From: Rhodocollybia butyracea
Taxonomy: Eukaryota > Basidiomycota > Agaricomycetes > Agaricales > Omphalotaceae
Assembly: GCA_015501585.1 (NCBI GenBank)
Contig: JADNRY010000213.1
Span: 1-64,000, forward strand
Length of the DNA stretch: 64,000 bases
Direction: 5' to 3'
In this document: positions 38,634 through 49,233 of the stretch, piece by piece
How positions within the stretch are numbered: the first letter of the stretch is position 1
Layout of the letters: the number at the start of each line of letters is the position of its first letter
Made by a program: the position numbers and the translations under genes
The notes under the pieces: model-generated
The model's input: the letters and a program-made list of their open reading frames with translations, nothing else
Databases searched by the model: none
What the model was told of the DNA's origin: nothing

Positions 38634-39579
38634 CATTTACGAGTCCTGAATGTAATGAAGGCTTGTCCTTATGGCCGGTTTTGCATGGGAATTTTATCCC
38701 AATTAGGGTTGATCTTGTCCGGGTTGGGGGGGGGTTGTTTCACCATATTTGGGAATGTCAAAGCACTCAGCATGTGATCATTGCTCTTCAATTTGTTCAA
38801 TTAATTAATTGACAGACATGGCTTTCACTTTTATCTCAAAAGCCAAAAAATCTTATATGGATTACTGGCAAACCCACATCAACAAGCTGAAGGACATTCT
38901 CTTCACAATTTCCAAACAATTTCTTTAGAAACTTGCATTGTGCCTCTGTCAAATGGCAGTGCTCATTTGAGCTTGGGTCAAAACCTCAATGGTGGAACGG
39001 AAGTCATGGCTGCTGTAAAACTCAATGGAGGTTGAAGTTTTGAAGGAAACAAAAATGCGGTAGATGGAGGTTGTATTGCTTGTAGTGTAGTGCATCTTGG
39101 TATGTTTCTTTGAACATTTTCACTGTGTTTTGGAGACTGAATGTTACAAAGACAGATCTCCTTCAGCATATCCTCATCTCTCATCTGGAGCTCTCGACAA
39201 TCTTCAGTACAATCTGACGGCGGTCCTACACCAAACTTTGTCACATCCATCTCTGCATCCCAAAAATCTGGGTATAACATCTCGAAAAAAAAGCATGGCT
39301 ACTCAATCTCAACCTTTTGGTCTTGGCTGATGCTGGGAATATCTATGACACATTGTTCATGGCTGCCAAAGCGCCTCCTTGGTACTATTTATTGCTGCAA
39401 CTTCAATTGTTACTTCTGTCTTTGATCACCTTGCCTGCAAAATGGCATAGCTTTATGAGTGCATGTTCATTTATCTTCTCATTCATCACACTGATTTTTT
39501 CTTTCAAGATTTTATAACTAGTCTTCTACAGGACTTGTACCTGCCATGCACTCGGCGCAGTGGCCCACACTCACAAGTA
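38634..39579. mobile_element. Interspersed repeat copy 1 with tRNA-like end
   Basis: An inserted block in the ABC copy, with a TGCA repeat at both junctions. Its left end (ACGAGTCCTGAATG, then GAAGGCTTGTCCTTATGGCC) and its right end (GGACTTGTACCTGCC, then CAGTGGCCCACACT) recur at 43040-44215. Read on the minus strand, the right end contains a near B-box (GGTAC-AAGTCC in this copy, GGTACGAGTCC in copy 2). Confidence 0.5.
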
Positions 39580-39719
39580 GAGTGCACTACAACCACCAGG
39601 TTCTTGCCATGGATTCTGGCAAGATACTAGCAGAATCATGATGGGGTACTGTGCTTGAGTTCTACAACCGTGGAGAAGACTTGATATTCTGCACCCTTTG
39701 CGGAAATTTGATGTCCTTT

Positions 39720-39990
39720 TATCCTGTTAACCGCTAAGAACACCCTAGACTGTAACACTAAAATCAGGAGCGTGGTCAAACTTTGCAGTGCTATAAACTA
39801 CACAACCCACTAGTTAGCAAACTGTAGCTGTGATCAAAACTTGTGTTCCTGGTCCTCAACTCAACCATCAAAGCTCCAGACATCATCAACCATGCATGAC
39901 AGGATCTTCGAGGAGGCGTTGAGCAAGTACTCCAGTGTTCTTGCTATTATAAGAACAGATACTATGCCAGGTACCAGTGCAACCGTCAAT
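39720..39990. other. No gene recognised
   Basis: Spacer between the ABC copy and the short-LTR element. Nothing recognisable. Confidence 0.35.
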
Positions 39991-39995
39991 GTGTT

Positions 39996-42224
39996 TGTAA
40001 CACCTACGGCACGTTCATTGCCGTTAGCGCCGATATTACATAATTAGTCTACTCTTATCCTCGTACCACATACTTGTTTCGGTCTATTTCTCTAATAGAA
40101 CGAGATCCTGCTCATGGTCTGAGGCATTAAGAGTCAGGGCTCTTACACTTTTTTGAGCAACCTTGTCCTGAATAGGACTATTACAGCAATATGACCACAC
40201 AACAGCACAACTCAATCATGGCTCTGGCTTACTCTTTTCTTTCTCAAATCCTTTCCATGTTCCCTCATAATCCTCTCTCACACATCTCTGGGATCCTGGA
40301 CTTCTCCTTCCAGGGAATTTGTAAGGATCTAGGCGGAATCCTTCAAGTGTGGGTTACAAACCTGGAAACCAAAGTGCGGATACGCTCCGTACTTCTGTCG
40401 TTCAGCTGAACTGGGAAAGTTGGTTTGAGATGTGAAAGGATGTGAGTGTAGAACGGTTCCGAAGTGCTGGCGATAGAATGAACTCAGCGAGTAAGCCTAA
40501 GAGTAGATGAGTTTCCGACTCGAAGGGTAGGACCCACTAAGTGCAAGCGGCTTTGATAGTGATATGAGCAGAAGCGGAAGGTCAAGCGGTAGCTGACCTG
40601 ATGCGGCGCAAACAGAGCGGAACCAAATAGATGATAGTAAATTGCAGAGGTTGTGAAAACAATGGAGTGAAGAAACAGAGTTAAAGAAACAGATAAAGCA
40701 AGAAACCGGAACACACAAGAGCACACAAGTCAAGAGGTTAAGCAATATTTCCAATCTACTGTACTTGACATAGTACGGAACTATATAAAGGGTACTCGAG
40801 GACCGGAGTAGCAATAGGTAATAATCTGAGAGTAGAAAAGACAAGAATAGCCAAAAGAAGTACAAGGGATGAAAGACAACAATGAACATAAGCGGAAGCG
40901 GCGGGATGAGCATAAAGCATATGTATGATTGTAAGAATGATGGAAAATGGATCGACAGGATCATAGAAAGTGTACAGTGAAGGAACAAGTAAAACAGAAG
41001 CAAAGTGGAAGTGTATTGGAACCGGAAATGCGGCGGAAGCGGGTTATGTAATGGTAAGCGGGAAATGTTGGCAGTCTGTATATGCCTAGGGCATGACAGA
41101 ATTCAACAGCTGCTAGTCAACTTTAAGCAGCTCTGGGAACAACATGGTCTTTCCGTGGCTGGTAGGGATTTGGCAGAGGCAGTGGTGCAGGATTCAACAT
41201 TAAGATGTTGCTGGGCAGTGAAGGAAGAAGGTTTCCAGGCAGAGGTCTGTTTTCAGATGATAGAGTCTATTAAGAGACTGGGAGAAGAGTTTGGGATGGA
41301 ACTGTCCAAATCTCAAACACCACCTCCTGCTCCAAGTTCTCCATCACCTTTGACCGCTCCTACTGCCTCATCACCGGCTCCCATGCTTGCTTCAAACGCA
41401 TTGAACACATTAAAATTGTCTCCACATGCTCTGACATTGGTTTCACCCTCCAAACCCACTTCCCCTTCATTTTGACTCCAACCAACCTCAGAGTTTGCAC
41501 GGGAGGTAGCTGAACTGCGGAAAGCAGGCCGGAAACTCAAAGTATTCATGGATGAACATGTCATGGGGCTCGAACACACAGCTGGCACACCACCAGCTCG
41601 TGTTCATCTCTCAAACACTCCAACCGAGTGTACACCTGTGCCTTATGTTGCCCCTGTGACTGCTGTTCCACCAACAGGCCTTCGTAAACGTGTCAAACAC
41701 AATGTGTATGGTGCGTTTGGTTTGCTTTTGCTTTGTTCAAGTCATTGCCCATCCCAATCTGGTACACTCATGCATCACCCTCACCATATTTGTGCTCCCA
41801 ATCAATGCTCCCATTCATGGCACTGGAGATCTACTGTCTCCAATGTGCCACCACCATCTCAATCTGGACTTAGTGTCAGCATCCAGAGAATCCGGCGATT
41901 TTCACAGGACACTTTCTCTTCTTCTGCACTTATGGAAATTGCCAGCATACTACATCGTACATTACCTATTAGATGACTGTATGTTTCTCTTTGTTATGTT
42001 TTCCCTTTTCCATCTTTCTCTTTTGTTTTTTTTTGGGTAAGATGGACCTGTGGGGTCAATCTAGGGGGCATGTGTAACGCCTATGGCACGTTCATTGCTG
42101 TTAGCGCCGATATTACATAATTAGTCTACTCTTATCCTTGTACCACATACTCATTTCAGTCTATTTCTCTAATAGAACAAGATCCTGCTCATGGTCTGAG
42201 GCATTAAGAGTCAGGGCTCTTACA
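39996..42224 (+). mobile_element. 2.2-kb short-LTR retroelement, non-autonomous
   Basis: Two 152-bp LTRs (39996-40147 and 42073-42224) run TGTAAC to TCTTACA and differ at about nine positions. GTGTT flanks the element (39991-39995, 42225-42229). A purine tract CTAGGGGGCATG precedes the 3' LTR. The 1.9-kb internal region codes for one unrecognised ORF and no protease, reverse transcriptase or integrase. It resembles a TRIM or gag-only element. Confidence 0.87.
41065..41976 (+). pseudogene. Unknown ORF of the short-LTR element, one in-frame TGA
   Basis: From the ATG at 41065 (MLAVCICLGHDRIQ) the frame is open for 136 codons, reads TGA at 41473-41475, and stays open in the same frame to 41976. 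Helical segments (RIQQLLVNFKQLWEQHG; EFAREVAELRKAGRK) flank a Pro/Ser-rich linker. This could be a diverged Gag without a zinc knuckle, or a captured host sequence. No family recognised. Confidence 0.4.
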
Positions 42225-43039
42225 GTGTTCCAAATTCCCTTCCAACCTCAGTAGTAGGCTCTGGAGTCTGGAAACAAAAATTATCAACAGTTTGTTGCAC
42301 GCAAGGTCACACAAATTGAGCAGCTGCGCTTTTGCAGAACAACCAACATACTCAAGCTTGCTGTTCCATTGTCTTCAACACACCGTTGCTTGCTAAAATC
42401 ATTAACAATCTGGACATGAACAGTTATTGATGATAGTTGACTTCTGCATAGTATACATCCTGATATCTATCTACCTAAAATCCCAGACTCTGCCTCCAGA
42501 CTCAGAGTGAGTACTTATACTCATGTCTTTAACACTCTACTTTTTGCGGTCATGTCAGACTCTTCCAGTGATCAGGCCACCACTGAAGCACTATCTTTCC
42601 AGTACATTGAGCAGACTTTGTATGAGGACCTCATGTCACCATTGATTCTATAGGCTCACCACCTATGCAACACTATCTTCCTCTGGTTAGATCGTCCTCT
42701 AGTCAGAGAGTGATGTATCTTGCTCATGCTAGGCTGAATGGCAGTTCTATTGTGTTATGTCTTTTTCCTCACACTCCCTATCAAACTTTGATTGATATGG
42801 TCCCGTTGACTTACTGGCAGCTCTATGATATTTATTCTGAGTCGCTACTGCATGCTTCTAACCCAAATCTTTGGGCTGGCCAGCACCCTCAGCCTCCCAG
42901 GACAAACTTTGACAGACACAAGGTTTATTTTCCCTTTGTATTTGCTTGCATTGCCGCACTGCTTACTTGGTATATTGTATCCAGCTGCAGAAATTTGGCT
43001 CTTATGAGGTGTGTTACTTTCAGTGCTGGTGATGCAGCA
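42225..43039. other. No gene recognised
   Basis: Spacer between two repeats. A 130-codon frame at 42665-43057 has no supporting motif. Confidence 0.35.
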
Positions 43040-44215
43040 ATTACAAGTCCTGAATGAAATGAAGGCTTGTCCTTATGGCCGGTTTCACGTGAGAATTTGT
43101 CTAAATTAGGCTTCCTCTTGTCCAAATTGGTTGACCTAATAAGGAGATTAGTTTAAATATATTTGGGATGTCAAAGTGTTTGTCATGTGACCTTGGGGTT
43201 TCCATTCCAACCTCGTCAACATTCCATTTAATTTGACTTTGTTTCTCATTTTGCCTTGTGTGCTGCTGGAAGTGCAACTTTTATGAGTCCTGAATGTAGC
43301 GGATGCAGGAATTTGTGGTTTCTTTGTTCTTCGGCTATAATATCTGTGAGTTGAAATGTTCTTTGTGTTCTACTTTGCACACTGCTGCTTTTGCTTATAA
43401 TTCTTTCTTCTCTTGCGCCTCAAGACTTCCCTACTGTTCATTTACACCTAACCCCCTCCTCTTCCCTTCCCTCCCTCTGATCTAGTACAACTACATAATC
43501 AGACCCTGTATCCAACCCGAACTCAATTATCTCCAGCTGCATTTCCCCACATACACCCAAAACAGGACATCAGCACTAGATAGAGCTAATTTAGATAATT
43601 CTGCTATCCAACCTACCTCAACAAAAACATGATCAGATCTCTTACTCACACAGACACCTGGTCCTAGGGTGCTTGTCAGAGAGAGCTGGGCAAAGTGATT
43701 TCTGACACTACCGTCATCAGGCAAAGCCAACACAAGTAGGCTGCACCATCAGATTGATGCGTGCTAGTACGGATACCCTGGGTTGGTAGTTCTGTATGTA
43801 TTTCAGGCTTGTACAAACACTGATCTAGATATCAATGTAGAGGTGGAAAGGAAGAAAGAGTTGATTGTTGAATTTGAGGGGATGTCAATGATGTCATATA
43901 GTCCATTACATATGTAGTGCATTCTGTGTAAGTTTTTAGTTGTGTGAGGATGGCGGTAGTCCCTGATGCATTGAAAGTTAGGTTTGAGGAGTGCAAAATG
44001 ATGTTAGTCCAGGTCTCTTTAATTTTACAAATGTTGGGCATACAAAGATTATATACACTGTAGCTTTGATGCTCTGTACTGCACACTGTGGAATGGCTTT
44101 TATCAGCTCTTATCTCCTGAACTTCCAAGTTCCCCTTCCCCTGATCTTCAAAGTGCATAGAAGTTTCCGTACATGTAAAACAACAGGACTCGTACCTGCC
44201 ACACGCTTGGCGTGA
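43040..44215. mobile_element. Interspersed repeat copy 2 with tRNA-like end
   Basis: The same left and right ends as the block at 38634-39579, with a diverged middle. The right end contains CACGC-TTG-GCGTG, a perfect hairpin, and the palindrome CACTTGCAAGTG. On the minus strand it reads GGTACGAGTCC, one mismatch from the Pol III B-box consensus, within a CAGG-loop-CCTG stem like a tRNA T-arm. The short motif GAGTCCTGAATG recurs at about 43287. Confidence 0.5.
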
Positions 44216-44877
44216 TGGCCCACACTTGCAAGTGAAATGTATGTCGGTCATTCCCCAATGAAATTATAAATAACTTGACTCGGAACTGTCTGCCCTAGTA
44301 CTTTCCATCTTGAGGGTTTATGCACTCTTTGGTCAGAAGCAGTCACTGCTTATTCTGCTCTGCCCATTCATCATTATGGATGTCATTGGTGCTATCCTGG
44401 TATGCTCTTTATTGCAAGTTTGAAGTACTACATTCAGATTGTGTTGCTCTATGTAGTTGTGGTTCTCATTTTCAGTGATCACCAGCCAAGGATCAGGTCT
44501 TGAGCCGTTCATATCATGTTTGGTTAATGTGGGCTTTGAGTTTGAAGTGTCAGTACTTACATTTCTTCCTATCAGTCCATTGTATTGATTTAATACTAGT
44601 TGTGAGTTGTTTATTCACTGGCGAGATTGCTCCTTGAAGTGAATCAATCTACATCCTTGTTGTATATTGCCAATGTGGCAACTCCAGAGATTAGTTAGCC
44701 GGATCGGTATGTACCAGTACATATGTCCATTGTCCTTACTCATTGCATTAGCAATAGTATACAGTATGTACAGTATATAAGCTTGCATGTAGTACCGTAG
44801 TACTCATGCGTTTGCGAGGTATCTAATACCTTGTTCAACCGCACTAACTACTTGTGTTGGATCCCAGGACTGACCGC
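44216..44877. other. No gene recognised; probable left remainder of an older LTR element
   Basis: Left flank of the 14-kb Gypsy-like element. On the minus strand, the reading frame of the older gag (58987-59935) would continue here for about ten codons before a TAG. Confidence 0.3.
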
Positions 44878-46048
44878 TAATACGCCGGTTTTCTGGCAAG
44901 GCCTGTATAATCTAGATATTGCTATGTTAGGCTTATCTGCATTGTACATTGTATACTAAGGGCTATAGTGAGTCCCGCACTGTTAGCCAAAGCTGATAGG
45001 AAGTCTATTGTACCCACTGAGTTGCATTTTGGATGGTATAAGCATTTGCCACATTCTGTACTCAAACCCAAGTCCTATGCGAGTGGACATAAAACTAGGA
45101 AATACTAGTGATCACTCAATATGAGGCTAGACTTACTTGATGCATACTCAAGGGAACTGCATTCACACACAAGTTCACAAGTGGAGGTGTTAGTTCAACA
45201 GAGACATACTTGGCTATTTGCTAGATAATGTTCATGGACATAAATGATTGGCTTATATATATATCATTTCAGTCAGCATAAAGTCTGCTGAATCATACAA
45301 CATCTGAAAGGCTTACTGATCATACTTGAAATGATGACTGATACATTTCAAGTGATTTAAATCAACAAACATGATTACTCATATACCCTATACCCACTTA
45401 CTAAGGCTACTTTCATTACTCATCTCAGTTTCTCCTGCTTACTGTACACATGTATCCATTTATGGTAATACCCCGAAAATGTATAAAAGGGATCACCACT
45501 TGAGGTGCATCCCCAGGTTTTGACTCCCAGTTGATCCTCACAGACTTAGTAACCTCGTTGTGTTTGCCCTGAAGAACACTCTATTCTTAGTGACACTGTG
45601 TAACTATTACACAGCAAGCTGAATCTAGTTTACAGTTCTCTCTGCTCAGTACATCAGTGGTTCTAAATCTAGAAACCCCATTGGCCCACTTCTCTATTGT
45701 GAGAGTGTGAATTGTGACAAGTCATATTGTTGACTTATTGTTTGGACATTTGGTCCCATTGTTGAAAGGCGCTTGGCCTATTGTTTGGACGCTTGGTCCC
45801 ATTGTTTGGACATTTGGTCCCATTGTTGGAATTGGCACTTGGCCCTTCTTTGTTTTAAGAAGTAAATCTAGAAACAACCCTACACTTAGTACATACTTTG
45901 TGGAAAGAAGGTCCCCCTTCTCTAAAAAGCTTGGTCAATACAATTCACGGAGGAATCCTTGACAACTCTTAGTAAAAACTCGCACAACTAAAAACGTGCT
46001 GATAAGACAGTTGTTCATTACAACAGTTGAACCAGTACAGATGTAATA
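44878..46048 (+). repeat. 5' LTR of the Gypsy-like element
   Basis: 1171 bp with a TATA box (TGTATAAAAGGG near 45481). It contains imperfect repeats of TTGTTTGGACATTTGGTCCC near 45735-45830. Confidence 0.88.
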
Positions 46049-46050
46049 TC

Positions 46051-46068
46051 TGGAGCCCACCGCGAGGG
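46051..46068 (+). promoter_or_regulatory. Primer-binding site
   Basis: TGGAGCCCACCGCGAGGG starts 2 bp after the 5' LTR. It begins with TGG, the complement of a tRNA CCA end. The matching tRNA was not identified. Confidence 0.6.
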
Positions 46069-46292
46069 CTTACTTTGGATTGCTATTGCTACTTCATTTG
46101 GCTTTTTGGTCTAGGATTCAATCTAAAACCACAACCCAAAAGTACAGAGTACTATATTCTAGAACTCACAAGTACACAAAAACTGGAATCTAGAATTAGA
46201 ACTAGCTATCTTTCAAAATTAGCAGCTCTTCTTCAGTTCCATCGGGATCATCTAGAATCTCTAGAAGCTCCCAGAACCCTCTAGTCTCTTCT

Positions 46293-47938
46293 GTGGATAA
46301 CCCAGAAGCACTACTTAGACAGAGCAGAACCCCTACTCTGCACAAAAGAAAGAAACTTCAGCCATACACTGAAGAATCTCTCAATACAGATCCAGCATCT
46401 GTGGTTCAAAGACAATCTTCTGTACAACCAGAAAATATCAATTTACCATTAACACCTGTTGGCTTAAATATTAGACACATGCCTAATACTACTATCGCAA
46501 ATTTAATGAGTCTGCCTTTTACTATTGAAGCTGCGGCACAGACCCAGATCAAAAGTGATAAACTACCCACAAAATCCAAAAGAGCACCCGAGTTTAGCAA
46601 GGATGACCCAAACAACCTTGTACCTTGGTTAGCTGAAGTGGAAAAGTATTTCATCCTTGCGGATGTTACTGAAGATACTGCAAAGAAGTTTCTTGCTTTA
46701 ACATGGATGGATTATAAAACAAGACAAGAATGGATGGCTGATGAATCAGTGAAAACTGGAGGCTGGGATGCTATGAAAGCATCTCTGATGAAAGGTTATC
46801 CTGAATCTTCAAATCATGAGAGAGGTTCAAAATACCTTTACGGCAATTGGTTGAAGAAAACAGCTTGATCCCTAGAAAGGCCTATCAAAAGTTGGCTGCC
46901 TATATCAGAGCCTTTAATCTTGAAGCTGAAAAACTCATGAAAGCACCTGCGGTACTTTCCAACTCTGAGGCTATTAAACATTTCCTTCATGCACTGGAGG
47001 ATAAGTTTAGAGATCAGATTCTAGAAAATGTGGAAGCAGAGGCAGCTAATCTGGCTCTTGACCAACGAAGACCAGAGGATCCGTACACCTTGAAAGAAGT
47101 TATTCAATGTGCACAGAACCTTGGCAAATCATATGTAGGTGGAATGTATTCTATGGAAGAAGGCCTAGGAGGATATAATAGTGATGCTTCCAATAGCAGA
47201 GCATTTCCTAAATCTAGAAATGGACCTTCTATCAAAAATGAACACAATGATGAATGGGGTCATAAAGTATCACTGACTAGTGACAAGCATGATCTTGACA
47301 TCAAAAGACTTGATCAAAAGGTAGAGACCTTTCTCCGAGAGGATAGGTCTCAAAAACAGACTATTTCTGAGCAGTTGGAAAAGCTAGTAATGATGGCTTC
47401 ACACAGTAACTCACAACTGGGGATGAATGTTAATCAATTAGCAAGCCTGCCACCAATGTCTGCACCTAGATTAAGCAAGTTTAATAAGCCAGTCTCGGCT
47501 GAGTATTTGTGCTTTTTGTGCAATGAACCAAGTCACCGGATGAATGATTGTCCTCATCTAAAGAATTTCCTAGAAAAAGGTTGGGTAGTTCCAAGGAATG
47601 ATGGTACAAACCAAGTGATGATGAAAGATGGTGGATTTATACCTCGTGAAGATGGTAGAGAATCTAGAAAAGACAAGATTGAGAAGATTGCTCGAGAAAA
47701 GGGGTGGGACCAGCCTAACCAAGTTCTTTTCTATGAAGAGGAGACTGGACCTGAAGCTGTGTTCTATAGTCAACCTACCGAGTCAAACTCTAGGTCTGGG
47801 TCATCAAATAATCCCATGCTTCAGCTGTTAACTAGCATTAACAGTAAAATGGAACAGTATGAAACAAGACTGGGAAATTATGAAGCTAGACGAGATGATG
47901 ATATTCGGATTTTCAATCAAGGTTCAAAAAACTTGTAG
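46293..47938 (+). pseudogene. gag: Gag, with a 2-bp frame slip
   Basis: The N-terminal frame is open from 46293 (GTG; first ATG near 46479) to 46868. It carries a capsid-like segment (FSKDDPNNLVPWLAEVEKYF). The C-terminal frame continues to 47938 with LVEENSLIPRKAYQKL, a charged linker and a CCHC knuckle CFLCNEPSHRMNDC near 47510. The two frames overlap near 46817-46850 at a GAGAGAG stretch, where a gain of one GA unit would explain the shift; no slippery heptamer is present at this point. The Gag frame ends TTG TAG directly after the heptamer AAAAAAC. Confidence 0.8.
47926..47932 (+). promoter_or_regulatory. -1 frameshift heptamer between gag and protease
   Basis: A AAA AAC in Gag phase (codons TCA AAA AAC TTG TAG), three bases before the Gag stop. 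A -1 slip enters the protease frame exactly. This is the classical retroviral slippery sequence. Confidence 0.75.
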
Positions 47939-49233
47939 CTCCGATGAAAGGCCCTAGTGAACGATCTTTAAGATCAAGTAACAGAACTCGAAACCTGGAG
48001 GAAAGCACAAGAGAAAAGCAACCTGAAAAACATAATTTAAAAATGGATGGAATTATAATTGAGAGGCCACCTAGTTCCCATAAGGATCTATACATGCCAC
48101 TCACTTCTACAAATGAGACCAATGAGGACAATCCAGAGGAACAGGCATTAGACATTACAGAAAACACATCAAATCCTAGACTAGAAGAGTCAAGGCCATT
48201 TGATAAAGTTCAACCTTTGGATGTCAGACCAATTCCTAGGAACACCCCAAGGGAGACACCACCTCATAAGCAAGTAAGATTTGAAGAGGAAAGAGGTCCA
48301 GCTTATAAGCTAAGAAATGAGCTATTCCAACCTGGGCTAGAGGATGAGCTGGCAGAGAAAATCTTGAAAAATGAAGTCATACTCACGGCTGCACAAGTAA
48401 TCCAGTTGTCAACAAAGGTTCAGAATGCTGTTATCAGAAAGAACAAGAACAAAAGGGTACCAGTTCAGAAACTGAAAGCCTATGTTCAAACTATTCCTGA
48501 TGAAGAGTTACTGCATTCCCAAAACTCTGAAATATCAGAAGAATGGGATAAACCGGCACAATGGATCAATATGCTGGATCTAGCACCCATTGTAGACTCA
48601 TTTGATGTCTTGTTACAAGATGAAGGAGATCTCAAAGCAGGATCAATTGTACAGCGAGATATAGTAGACATGTTTAAACAGGATTTATCAGAAGATGATC
48701 CTAGAAAAACTATCACTATAGTTGCCAGAAGTTCTGACGGACTTCGTGTACTTTATCCTAGCATTAGTGAAAGTGATCAAAAAGTTGAAACAGTTGTGGA
48801 TAGTGGTTCACAAATTATTTCAATGGACAAAGCAGTGGCTGTTGGATTAGGAATGACATGGGACCCCAATACTGTTATACATATGGAGAGTGCCCATGGT
48901 CAAGTACAACCAACTGGTGGTTTAGCAAGGAATGTGCCATTCAAGTTTGGAGAGATTACTGTGTACTTGCAAGTTCACATTATCAATAAAGCTCCTTACC
49001 AAGTACTACTCGGAAGACCTTTTGATGCATTAACAGAAAGCTCTGTCAAGAGTTTCAGTAATGGTGAAACAGAAATCACTATAAAATGCCCAAACACAGG
49101 TATCCAGTGTACTATGCCTACATATCCTAGAGGAAAACCATATCAGTTGAAATACCCACATATGCCAAACTTGAAACAACCTGAGGCTGCGAGTCTGGAC
49201 ACTGAATCCAAGAAGGATGATATAAATTTTTAA
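47933..49233 (+). CDS. pro: Retropepsin-type protease ORF
   Basis: Open in the -1 frame relative to Gag; the first ATG is at 47944, but entry by frameshift is more likely. A long charged linker (about 270 residues) precedes the aspartic protease: VVDSGSQIISMDKAVA with the catalytic DSG near 48796, then LLGRPFDAL, the flap/C-terminal hallmark (ILGR-type) near 49007. It ends with TAA at 49231-49233, just after the heptamer AAATTTT. The enzyme would process the polyprotein. Confidence 0.85.
49224..49230 (+). promoter_or_regulatory. -1 frameshift heptamer between protease and pol
   Basis: A AAT TTT in protease phase (codons ATA AAT TTT TAA), directly before the stop. A -1 slip enters the pol frame (LSFDDLITDRG). 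Confidence 0.7.

Larger units (their letters stand above)
37071..39710 (+). pseudogene. Fragmented second copy of the ABC transporter 3' end
   Basis: Three collinear pieces are similar to the intact locus: 37071-37425 (to 31550-31925, the region around the NBD2 signature), 38525-38640 (to 31945-32030) and 39580-39700 (to 32030-32130). They are separated by two blocks of foreign DNA. The copy carries many small indels and is not translatable. It preserves GGAGAAGAC where the main gene has GGAAGAC, and so documents the 2-bp loss in the main gene. It lies beyond the RING-like gene, so the duplication spans that gene or arose by transposition. Confidence 0.7.

Noticed and set aside
40497..41003. 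168-codon minus-strand hydrophobic ORF
   Set aside because: No ATG-supported signal or domain; lies in the non-coding 5' internal region of the short-LTR element and reflects base composition.
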